Assembly (NCBI RefSeq): GCF_021130785.1
Contig: NC_060213.1
Span: forward strand, 70,700,001 to 70,764,000
DNA: 64,000 bases
Direction of reading: 5' to 3'
Origin: Homalodisca vitripennis
Lineage: Eukaryota > Arthropoda > Insecta > Hemiptera > Cicadellidae
In this document: positions 50,600-61,080 of the stretch, piece after piece
How positions within the stretch are numbered: position 1 is the first letter of the stretch
Layout: each line of letters begins with the position of its first letter
Translations under genes and position numbers: made by a program
The notes under the pieces: generated by a model
What the model was told of the DNA's origin: nothing
Databases searched by the model: none
The model's input: only the letters and a program-made list of their open reading frames with translations

Positions 50600-50906
50600 A
50601 AGACTCCTTCCTTGCTACATCGTTATTCAGTGTATTTTCTGTAAAGTTCTTCAAGATTATTGCATATGTATATTACTTGTTCTTAACTAGAACTAGGCAT
50701 GCCAAACCCAAAACAATTGTCAACAACTTTATCGTGTAATAGTTCAACAAATCTATGCCATAACTGTCAGCATAAATTAATCTTTTCTTTACTACATTTT
50801 GTTCGGAACACTCTGGATCAATCAGATTACTCTCTTCTTCAACAATATTTTTTATTTGACTTCCAGTATCATAAAACGGTTGTTGGACCTGGAAATGTAA
50901 TTTGGC
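50600..50906 (-). pseudogene. Possible LINE ORF1 (esterase-like) relic
   Basis: On the minus strand a frame without ATG is open from 50906 to TAA at 50673 (77 codons) and includes VVKKRLIYADSYGIDLL. In a shifted frame it continues DKVVDNCFGFGMPSSS, a stop, then EQVIYICNNLEELYRKYTE. This order resembles the SGNH esterase-like domain in ORF1 of CR1-type elements, where a (G/A)DS motif is followed some 25 residues on by a G.G..P turn and an amphipathic helix. The similarity is judged by eye, the frames are broken and the downstream catalytic blocks are not found. Confidence 0.3.
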
Positions 50907-51679
50907 TTACTATGCTTACGCTTAGGCTGATGCTTAAAATGTCACTTTTATCTCGTTTCTTCTTTACCACACTAGAATATACTTGAATATTTTTTGTTGA
51001 TAGGGTGGATCATTCTAAAAACTCTTATTTTTATTCTTCACAAATATTTACCATTGAGATTAAGAGTTTGCTTTCACCTTCATGCTTTTAAGAGTGGCAT
51101 AAACTGTGAAGGAGAGCATTAAGTCTGGCATCTCTCATTTTCTTAATGTGGATGTGTCTGTTATATAATACGTAAAAATAGCACAGAATCACAAAACATG
51201 TACTTATTTTTTATGGATTTGGTGGTTTATGGCTAGACTAATTAGTTTAAATTTCCGTCATGGTTATTTACTGCATAAACATAATACTTCCAATGAATAT
51301 TACAAAAAGATACGTTGTAAATGATCTGTGTATCTATGTTTAATGAAACAGAAAATACATTATTGCTTTAATAATCATATGCAGAACTTTTCCAAATAAC
51401 GCAGCTGTTAAAATGTAAGTATGAACACCCTAAAATATATAATGGTCTAGCGACTGATATTGCAATTTATTTATTGTAGCAAAAATTTAAATGTACAAAA
51501 ATATAAAAATCTGTGTCACATGAATTGCAAACAAGACGCTTTTAGGTTTTTACATAGTAATACTTGTATTGATAATGTTTGTAGCTACTCTAATAATTGC
51601 TATCTAAATATGATCGCGTTAGCTACCTTGCTGAGTTTTATAAGCTCAAAAAATGTTTAACGCTGTCGGTAAAAATAAG

Positions 51680-52250
51680 ATTATGTAGCTATGGTAGGTA
51701 CGGTTTATTTGGTGTGGGCGTTTCTTTCTATTTTTCTATACTTACAGCGACTGGAATCTGACGCTGTTAGAGACTTCACTCATGGGATATGAAGTCGTGT
51801 GTTATAGATAAATCCCAAAAAATCCAGTTGAAGAAGTTCGTATTAAATTTACATAATACATATTTCGACATATTTTCGGGGTCATAGATACCTAGACTAC
51901 AAAATAAAGTGTATACTGAGTGAAAAGGTATTCTAATTAAATCATCAGGTGCATATGTGAGTGCTTAGACACGTATCTCTAAAGCACGGCGGAGAAATAA
52001 AATTGTCTAAATATTAACGTATCAATTTTGATAATATGTATACTTACTCCAATTCACTATTAACATGTATTTGATTTAAGTATTTTGTTAAATATTTTGA
52101 GCTTAATACTTTTTTATGGCACTGCCCAAAAAAGAGATTTTGTAGTTATGGTGTGTATTTCTGATTAAACGTGAATTTGAGTTTAGTTTCTGAAATCTGA
52201 CGCTGTTACAAACTTGACGCTGGGAGTCTGAAGTCACGATCGTCTGAAGA
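51680..52250 (+). repeat. Diverged direct duplication, about 450-bp offset
   Basis: Segment 51683-51805 (tgtagctatggtag, ggaatctgacgctgttagag, acttcactcatggg, gaagtcgtg) recurs at about 52140-52235 (tgtagttatggtg, gaaatctgacgctgttacaa, acttgacgctggga, gaagtcacg). Further weak similarity in the intervening DNA suggests two old tandem units of about 450 bp. Confidence 0.6.
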
Positions 52251-53136
52251 GATTTTCTACGATTACAAGGCGATTACAATTTGAGAACAGTTATTCTAAT
52301 GAAATATCTGGACATATAATATAAGATTATAAATTCGGTTATTTTATTTCCGGAAATTGCTTTGGCATCTTAGTATATATTTCCAAATATAACTTATTGC
52401 ATCTAATGGCTATTTAGAATGATTTCCTGAATTCTTATTTAATTTATAAAACAACTTTTTCTACTTATACTTTAGCTCATAAATTTACTACAATTCTAAA
52501 AGTAACAAAAATAAATATCACAAATGTTATATGATGTTATACGATGTTATATATGATTTAAATATATATAGTTGGATTAGAGGGAACTTAAATTTCTCTC
52601 ATGAAATTGACAAGATTTAATACAAAAGCCTTTGTTTCTGTTAAGATCCTGAAATTGAAAATAAGTTACAAATTACTCTTTGACGTTTTCATAATATGTT
52701 CTGGAAAATGTTTAAGTAATAGTTATAAATCCATTACTTTAAAAGGTTCATTAAATGTGTTATTTATTTTTCAAATTGTTACAACTGTAACTAAAACATA
52801 ATAGTATAACGCTAGTTTCCTGACAACAACATAAATTTATTCTCTAACCAAGCTTGATTTGTAGCAGGTAACAGACAGCATAAACGTGTGTTGCAGAATG
52901 AAATGAAGCCGCTGGGAAATTACACACAAAAGAGTGTTTATAAATTAATTACCTTTGGCTCTCGTTATGTGGGTCTGCTAACCAAATCGACACTTTTGAT
53001 CCTAATCCACTTTGGTCGCAGTTATAAATAACTAAATGTGGTTTCATTTAACAGTTTAAAAACTCTAATTCGTTGTGGATAGTTACAGTACATTTCCTAA
53101 CTTACTATTTTCCTGAAATTCATTCTATTTCGTTCT
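52251..53136. other. AT-rich non-coding DNA
   Basis: No supported feature before the LINE. Confidence 0.45.
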
Positions 53137-53146
53137 CTATAAACTA
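53137..53146. repeat. Possible target-site duplication, 5' side of CR1-like LINE
   Basis: ctataaacta here matches 56087-56096. Because ctat also occurs in the element's terminal repeat, only about six bases are informative. Confidence 0.35.
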
Positions 53147-56086
53147 TTAATTTATTTGAATAAGGATTGTTTTACCAAAAGACTAATTTATGCAAAGTGT
53201 TCTGTAATTAAACACTCTTATTGATGAGTAGACTCGACTCTCAAGACTGGAGTAGTGTTTACAATCAATCAAATGCCTCGCTCGCTTATGATAAGTTTTA
53301 TGACCTTCTAATTTCTATATTAACACAATCAAAGCAAATTATTAACCATAAAATTTCCTGGAATTGTAAAATTGAAACCATGGATAAATTCAAATTTATG
53401 CAAACGTACTAAAGTAAAAAATAACCTACTAAAGGCTATTAAAGCTAATCCTCACAACATTGATAAAAATCAAGTATTTTAGAGAGTACAGAAATAAATT
53501 GCAAACGGACATTCGCAATGTAAAAAATTTGTTACTATGCTGAGAAGTTCAACAATTATTGTGGGTGTTCATAAAAAAACTTGGAGAACTATTAAGGAAA
53601 TTACAGGACAGGAAAGGTGTAATGATTCTGCAATAGTATTACAAATAGAAGGAAGCACTGTGCATAATCCTGAACCGGTAGCAAATGAATTTAATAATTA
53701 TTTTTTATCCATTGCAGGGGAACTAAGTGAAAAAGTAAAGGAGCCTAATCCTTTTATTACACGTTAATTTAAAAAATCGTTTTAAGCGAAAGAGCATTGT
53801 TAGATCAATTTTTTTGAGACCTGTCACGGAAGTTAAATTAAGAACAGCTGTATATGTACCTCACCGGGACATGATGGTATTACTTCCTCGTTTATTAAGC
53901 TAATATATTGTAAGATATCAAAAGTTTTGCTGTATATTATTAATTTAAGTTTAGAAAAAGGAGAATTTCCTGAAAAACTGAAAGAAGCTGTTATTATACA
54001 TATATATAAAAAAGGGTTTTCAAGTACAAGTTGTTGTAACTATAGGCCAATATCATTGTTGTCTTCGTTTGCTAAGGTATTTGAAAAACTAATTAAAGAT
54101 AAATTATTGAAATTTTTGGAAGAATCTAGTTTTTTTAGTAAAAATCAATTCGGCTTTCGGCAAGGGATGAGTACACAGGAGACAGCCTTTGCACGATTTT
54201 ATGGATACGGTAACGAAAGGACTTAACAACAAAAAGAAAATTACTGGACTTTTTTAGATATTTCTAAAGCATTTGACACGGTTCACCATGATATACTTCT
54301 AGTTAAATTATACAATGCCGGAATCAGAGGAGTTGCCTATAACTGGTTTAAAAGTTATCTGTCTGGGCGGAAACAGTGTATTAAAGTTAAAGATTAGAGA
54401 AGTAAATTTGGGAATGTAAAATTTGGAGTACCTCAAGGGTTGGTGTTGGGAGCAACATTATTTTTAATTTATATAAAATTTATCATTTAATGATCTTTGC
54501 GATGGGAGTTTTTAATGGAAAAGTAACCTCTTTTGCTGATGATACAGCACTGTGTTATATGTTGAAGATGCATGGGAAGATATAAGGGTCAAGATTAATT
54601 TTGATTTGCAAGCACTTAGATGGTGGTTTTTCTAAAAAATAACATGGTGATAAGTCCGGAGAAGACAACATTTATAAATTTTAGTCTCAGAGGAAATTTT
54701 AATTTTAAAATAGCATAATTTACAAATGTTTGGACTGTATAAATAACAATAGTGCATGTAATGCAGAGTGTATACTGGTAAAGAATGAGAAATCTTTGAA
54801 ATATTTAGGAGTTTGGGTGGACAAACAATTGAACTGGAAGATTTCATCTAGCATACTTGAAGAATAAACTGAATAATGTAATTTAGAATCTTTTATTTTT
54901 TTGAAGAATATTTGTGATGAAAAACTCTTGAGAATGTTTATACTTTTCCTTAGTCCATAGTAGGATAGATTATGCGATCTCGTGTTGGGGAGGGACGTAC
55001 ATATCAAATCTCAAACCTGTAATTAAAATGCAAAAACATTTTATACGAATAATATTGAAAAAGAGAGTAACAGAGTCATATTTTTCCTTTGTTTTTGGAA
55101 TTGAGGATTCTACCTCTCAGATATATGTATGTGTACAAGGGTACTAAAATTATTTTATATAAGAAGCAAAAATAGTAAAGAAAAGTAATGAAATATAAAT
55201 TGAGATTAAGGAATGCTGACAGTTATACCACACCAATGCCAATTATTCATTTTTAGCACCAAAATTGTTTAATGTAATTAACCTTGTCAAATTTAGTAAT
55301 CTGTCGCTTATACCTTTATTGAAATGTATTAAAGAGTGGGTATTTTCATTGCAGAATGTTGAATGCTTATTAAAATGTAAATTAAATGTTTTTAAATGTA
55401 ATTTATCTACTGTTTTGATGTCCAGTTTTATTGTACAAAACTAGTGGGAGGGATATGCACATTTAAATGGTTTAATAATAAACACTAATGCTGAAATAAT
55501 AGTATTTTTTTTTGTCTTTGTATTATGAGTTATGTATGAAATGTTGTATTGTTGGTTGATAGGGAAAATGTATGTGTGGGTGTAGGAAATTGTACAATGG
55601 ATAGTATTTGTTTAAAATAGATGTAGACATAATGAAGATTATAATGTATAGTTATTAGTGTATGTGTTATTATAAATATTTTATATAATTAGTGTATGTG
55701 TGATTTATCTGTTTATCTTTCAAGTATGAATCTGAATGAATTTTTGTTTGGAAAGAGGGTTTTAGGATTATGTTATAATATTTGAAGATGTATAATTGTT
55801 GTTCTATCACTGCTAGTTCTTTTATTTCTATGCATTATGTAAATGCCTCAAAACAGGCTTTGCCTTGGAGGCCGATACTTTGTTTCTCGGTGTATGTATG
55901 TATGTATGTGTGGCATGAATGTTAATGTGTCAAGGTCAGCCAGTACTGATATACCCTGTAATCGTATGCTATGCACAAGATTATTTTGATATGTATGTGG
56001 TTTGCAATTATATTTGTTGTATATTTGTATTGAATATGTTGTAATGTGTGCATATTTATGAGAAATAAAGTTTATTCTATTCTATT
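53147..56086 (+). mobile_element. CR1/Jockey-like LINE, 5'-truncated
   Basis: About 2.9 kb in plus orientation. It starts in the linker after the endonuclease (KRLIYAKC, SRLDSQDW near 53185-53250), runs through the reverse transcriptase and a C-terminal region, and has a 3' untranslated region of about 650 bp. It ends with aataaag and a short ttcta repeat (56064-56086). Endings made of short tandem repeats instead of poly-A are typical of CR1-type elements. A matching ctataaacta flanks both ends. Numerous frameshifts show it is dead. RNase H is not seen, unlike the LINE at 40-45 kb, so this is a separate family. Confidence 0.82.
53185..55443 (+). pseudogene. CR1-like LINE reverse transcriptase, broken
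   Basis: The degraded ORF2 would copy element RNA at a nicked target. In order: the linker SRLDSQDWSSVYNQ, PWINSNLCKRTKVKNN, YRNKLQTDIRNVKN, KKTWRTIKEITGQ (53570-53620) and VANEFNNYFLSIAGEL. The reverse transcriptase follows: LEKGEFPEKLKEAVIIHIYKK, CNYRPISLLSSFAKVFEKLI, NQFGFRQGMST (53945-54180), [16 protein letters not shown] (about 54253-54300), GVPQGLVLGATLFLIYI (54425-54475) and FADD (54532-54543). LKYLGVWVDKQLNWK and AISCWGGTYISNLKPV complete the C-terminal region, ending near 55443. The usual GVPQGSVLGPLLF has changed at three positions. At least eight frame changes or stops are present. Confidence 0.82.
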
Positions 56087-56096
56087 CTATAAACTA
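56087..56096. repeat. Possible target-site duplication, 3' side of CR1-like LINE
   Basis: ctataaacta directly after the element's terminal ttcta repeats, matching 53137-53146. The overlap with the terminal repeat weakens the call. Confidence 0.35.
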
Positions 56097-58265
56097 AACC
56101 TATTTCAATTTGAATGTAGAATTTCAGGGAGAACTACAGGACTACCTAGGGTTTTGAGTTCTATAATAACCAGCACCTGTTGAAAAGTATGATATTTGTA
56201 CCATTCAGGACAATTTTCTTTTTATGAGTTAAGTGACGACTCTTTTAATATTGACATGGGTTTTCCTAAATAATGAAACAATACGTTTATATTGGAGTCC
56301 ATCCAGTTAGCTTACAGAACATATACTAAGGGAGGTTTTGTAGGTTGTATATAAATAACTAGTCATTTATTGGCTCAAAAGAACAATTAAATAAGTTGAA
56401 ATAACAATTTACAAACCGTAGATTATAATGATAGTTCTATTTACAGAATGAAAACACTCTGTAAACAAAACTCCGCAGAAGCCCAAAAAACTTTGCATAC
56501 ATCACCATTTACTCAGATTAGCTAAGATTTAAAGAATATACAGGTAAGAGCGTTACCTGAAGTTAATGGAAGAGGCACCTCAGAGAAAATGTAGTTGAAT
56601 TGAAATATTGAACCAAATTTCCAAAATGAATATCTCATGTTGAAAGCAACACCCACAAAAATATAGAGTTCCAGGTATAGCTTAACATAGAAACGTTGGG
56701 TAACTGGTCTTCAGGAACACGACAAAAATATGCGGTTATTGATTGTTTACGTCCCTTTCTCGGTATGCTATGCAAAGCTTTAGCCGGTGTTACGTCACTA
56801 AGACCCTTTAAAGTTTTTATTTTCTAGACATTTTTTAGGCACTAAGCTATCTTTAGTGTACAATTTAATGATCTTGGTTTTGATATCATGTATAACCGAA
56901 GGAACTCGAATGTGCGTCCTAGTGAATGACATACAAAACATGTATACAATAAAATACCGTCTTACGGTGGTAAGTAAACACAAATATATAGTTAAACTGT
57001 GGTGATTTTTGACAAATCGTTCTTTCAGTTCTTTACATGTTATAGCCAGTGAAACCTAATAGCCTATTCTCGTAGTTTAAATAAATTTCAATGCTTATAT
57101 CATGCTTGTTTTACAAGTACAATTTACTTAACAAGCAAACTCCAAATACAAATTGTCCGCAGCTTGTTAAGTTATTCAAGTTAAACTTTTAATGTTATAA
57201 TTAGGAACTTCTACTTCATTATATTCACAATGAAATACTGAGAAAACTAAGATTGGTCGTGGTATACGTTTTATACTACAACTTTAATATAAACGGTAAT
57301 ATTCACGTGCTATAAAAACTTTCTGACTAAACGTGCCGGATATGGAACAGCTTTTTTGTGCCTATTACAATTTGTATTGCCTTTTATCACAGCAGAACAT
57401 ATTACTATATTAATAGGGCTATAAAAAATGTTCTCTAAATGGATATTTATCTTCACCTATTACGTTATTTTATACATTAAGCATTTCTCTTCTCGATAAC
57501 TATTTAATCTATAAAAAATAATTTTAGTACTGTTAAACACGTTTTATTTATTAGTTTATATGCGATACAAATTGTAACAAAATATACTTTAATCTCTATT
57601 GTTTATGTTTTGATAAAATGTAAAATTTAAGTTAATTATGAACCTCTTTGGCTACATAATATTACTCATATACGAATGATGAAAATAGAAACTATTTGTT
57701 CCTATAAAATACTAAAGAAATTTATAAAAAATAGTGTTGCATCTTAATATGTTATTTAGTTAAAAAAAGGGTCTCCTGCGTTGTTTTCATAGTTTCTTTG
57801 TAGTCCTTGCACAATGAAAGTATGATGAACAACCTCCAAAGGAAAAAAAGAAGGTGTTATAGTTTTAATTCGACTAAGAAATGAGTTTAAAACTCGTATA
57901 GTAAACCATTATTATGTGGTAAATCTAAAAATATTAGATGTTTATGCAGTTATGCTGATTTACCACACAGTGGCCAAGAACATTGTAGATGTCACATTCT
58001 TTAGCATTATTACCTCATGTAGTCACCATGGTGTCAGTCCAAATACCCGTATACAGAAGCAATCATTCTTCCCCTCAAGCGTTATGTCTTCTTTAAATAT
58101 GTTTACTAAGAGAAACATGCTAGATTAAACATTGTTAATAACAAGTAAACTTATAAACTACAAAACTTCAATGTTTTATTGCACTACCAATTTAATAATT
58201 TATATGGCACCTAAAGTTGGAAAACTGGAATAAAAACGCGTGGAAGAGCAACACCTCTTTGAATT
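56097..58265. other. AT-rich non-coding DNA
   Basis: No supported gene. A 70-codon frame at 57916-58128 (+) has no motif. It could be a continuation of the LINE relic that follows, but this cannot be shown. Confidence 0.4.
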
Positions 58266-58565
58266 TTGAGTCTAGCTCCAGTTCACCTTCCTTCTATTGC
58301 AACTTCTGGTATACGACGTTGTGTCAGACTTATGTTTCAGAACAGCTCTTTGATACTATCTAGTTATTACTTATTTGAGACATGTTTGAATCACTACGGT
58401 ATTAGTTTTACTCAGTTTCTAACAGGTCAGAATTTCATGAATGGATCGTATTCCTTACATAGTGTGAAGATCAATTCAAGTGGGAATGTGTGCGTCTTTT
58501 ACAGTGCGGAACAGATACCCAACAGTCTGTTTATCACGGGGAGTAAGCGTCGGATTGTTATTTAG
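58266..58565 (+). pseudogene. Probable LINE ORF2 C-terminal relic
   Basis: A 99-codon frame (TTG start, stop TAG at 58563) contains ISFTQFLTGQNFMN, SYSLHSVKINSSGN and VCVFYSAEQIPNSLFITGSK. The order matches the end of LINE ORF2 proteins, LTGH..FN..L followed by a C..C......PNHLF..C knuckle. Here H, C, H and C would be replaced by Q, Y, S and G, so the knuckle is lost. No reverse transcriptase motif is visible upstream. The match is by eye and moderate. Chance is possible but less likely given the motif order. Confidence 0.42.
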
Positions 58566-58740
58566 CCTAATTGTCAAAGTTCTTTCATTGTGTCTTAAAA
58601 ATTGTTTTAGGTTATGGAAATATTCTTCCAGGTTGCACAAGTTTTTTGAGTGCAGCTAGTGAATGAAACAGCGAATAATTAGCTAAAATACTTTTATTTC
58701 TTGATCTTTTTATTACGTATAACTTTGTACATTTGACCTT

Positions 58741-58744
<4 letters not shown>

Positions 58745-58807
<63 letters not shown>
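58745..58807. repeat. (TA)n microsatellite
   Basis: About 31 TA units, followed by a second short TA run (58815-58829) after an aaaatgttta interruption. Confidence 0.95.
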
Positions 58808-58813
<6 letters not shown>

Positions 58814-58829
58814 TTATATATATATATAA

Positions 58830-59334
58830 TAGTTTTCAGAAACCCTTCATTGTTAATAACATTAGAAACACAGTGGGTACAATTTAGGAGTACGCCACAC
58901 TATGTTTCACGTTAATTTTTAATGAACCGAAAATATGAACCCTAATTGAGTCTTATGAACCAATTCATTAAATATCACATGTTAATATGCCAAATAGTTA
59001 TACTCGATCAGTTTCCAAATTCCATCATTCAAGTCAAAATTTTTCACTTAAAAATTCAGGTTAGTGCAAAATTTCACGCCTTATCGTCATTTAAATTTTG
59101 CTTGCGGAGAGATATATAGACGGAAGTAAAATTCGTCTAGCTCCTCGAGTGATATATTTCGCTTAAACATCAGCCACTTTTTATGAAAATTATCAAATTA
59201 TAACATCTTCTTTTTTTGACCATACTAATTTATTATAAGTTTAAGTGTTTCTTATGTGGCAATTATTTGTAGCATTTATTACTTAAAGAAAATAATGTAC
59301 GTTTTATTTATCACAATGTTGTTTAATGCAAACA
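58830..59334. other. AT-rich non-coding DNA
   Basis: No supported feature. Confidence 0.45.
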
Positions 59335-59720
59335 AATACTTTTCGTTACACTTACAATAACATCATTGATGTTCTCATACTCTGAGGTTATTAGTTAGTG
59401 GAAATAACTATTTTGGTAGGTACTGTATAATACTTTTCGTTATACTTACAATAACATCATTGATGTTCTCATACTCTGAGGTTATTAGTTAGTGGAAATA
59501 ACTATTTTGGTAGGTACTGTATAATACTTTTCGTTACACTTACAATAACATCATTGATGTTCTCATACTCTGAGGTTATTAGTTAGTGGAAATAACTATT
59601 TTGGTAGGTACTGTATAATACTTTTCGTTACACTTACAATAACATCATTGATGTTCTCATACTCTGAGGTTATTAGTTAGTGGAAATAACTATTTTGGTA
59701 GGTACTGTATAATACTTTTG
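59335..59720. repeat. 94-bp tandem minisatellite, about 4.1 copies
   Basis: Units begin tttcgttacacttacaataa at 59341, 59435, 59529 and 59623, with a partial fifth at 59717. Apart from one c-to-t change in copy 2 they appear identical. Each unit contains catcattgatg and an attagttagtgg string. No open frame runs through. Flanking sequence is unrelated to the 118-bp satellite. Confidence 0.97.
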
Positions 59721-60449
59721 TTATGAGTTTATAAGAATGTACTTCTGCTCTACTTCTATTTTCACTAAAATTCCAGCAAATTACAAACAGAAACTATTCT
59801 ACTTGTTTACAGTAAATTTCATCAAAATAATATAACGTTAGCTGCACCGAAGTTCAGTTATACAGTGGCATGATAAGGCAAACGTTATAAACTGTAAACT
59901 ATTACATCAAAGTCGTCCGGAACATTGAGTTAACATGACTTAAACCTATTACAGTAAGTAATGACGAACTTTATTAGTTACATTATTCTCTTATCATACA
60001 TAAGCTCTTATCGTTCCAAACTTTGTTACCAGGAAAGGTTAGTATTGACATACCCACATTAGTCAAATTTCCTGGACCAACTCCAGCTTTTATACACAAT
60101 CTTGGTTTCTAAAATTGTGTAATATGAATTGAATCAGTATGTCAACTGTAATCAACTGTTCTTTGTAAACATTGCTTATTATTTAAAATTTTTCTTATGT
60201 TTATAATACGTAAATGGTCAAAAGTAAAACCATAATTTTTAAAACTGATTTAGTTTTCAGTGTACAGATAAGTACTAATCTACACTAGAAAATATTCTAA
60301 ACATAAGAAGGGCAGAATTTACTCCGAAGACTGCATTTGAAGCAGTCCACAAGAACTATGCTAAATGAAATTTCGCCGGACGGTTCTTTTGAAGTAAAGA
60401 ACCATCTCTAGTTCTGAAATATTTCAAAACTTTTACTATTTATTTAAAT
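59721..60449. other. AT-rich non-coding DNA
   Basis: No gene supported. Near 60330-60390 a short GC-richer patch carries two small inverted pairs (gactgc/gcagtc and ggttctt/aagaacc). Confidence 0.4.
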
Positions 60450-61080
60450 ACTGATATAAAACCCATTTAGTTCTCGTTTGACATAAGTAGGCTTCTCCGA
60501 TCCGTGATATATATTTTTTCAGTAAGGAAACAAATTAAAATCAAATATGAAACAAATCATACTGGGAATGAAGTAAATTACAATTACCATACTCATACAT
60601 CTTTTAAACTATTTTCTTGGTCGTAGCAACAACTCAAACTCAACATATGCGTCGGAAATGTAATTCACCCTAACCAGCAGTGGTCGTACATGTGCATCGC
60701 CTACTAAAGTACGTGCAAAGCAACGGATAAGTGCTAGCAGGATATAAGAGGCAATGTAATATAACTTTTGCTTTACTTTTAAACGACTGTTATAAAACCT
60801 AAATTAGTAGTCTTTTGACAGAACTAGGCTTCTCAGGGCTGTGTATGTATGTATTTTCATGCTCGGGAAAGAGGCAAAATCACCTATGGAACAAAAATAC
60901 AAAGATCAAAGTAAATATCAGTGACCAAAAATATACACTTTTTCATATAATTTCTTGGTCGTGGAAATAAAAAAAGGCACATTCAACTTTGCCGTCGCAA
61001 ATATAATTCACCCGAACCAGAAATGCTTATACAGGTGCCGCATCTACGAAATTGTGTGCGAAGCCGCGGGTAGTTGCTAG
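60450..61080 (+). mobile_element. Tandem pair of diverged repeats with Helitron-like 3' ends
   Basis: Two related units of about 290 bp lie head to tail, offset by about 335-343 bp. Shared landmarks in order are ataaaacc (60456, 60793), aggcttctc, tttcttggtcgt, a tcg.aaat.taattcacc..aaccag block, and a GC-rich end closing in gctag. Unit 2 ends gtgcgaagccgcgggtagtt then gctag, followed by t. Unit 1 is more decayed and ends gtgctagc. A GC-rich hairpin-capable stretch a few bases before a ctag end, followed by T, is how Helitrons terminate. No 5' TC end was fixed and no Rep/helicase coding is present, so these would be non-autonomous relics. Confidence 0.38.

Noticed and set aside
54632..55007. 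Minus-strand frames over the CR1-like LINE
   Set aside because: Antisense shadows of the degraded reverse transcriptase C-terminus on the plus strand.
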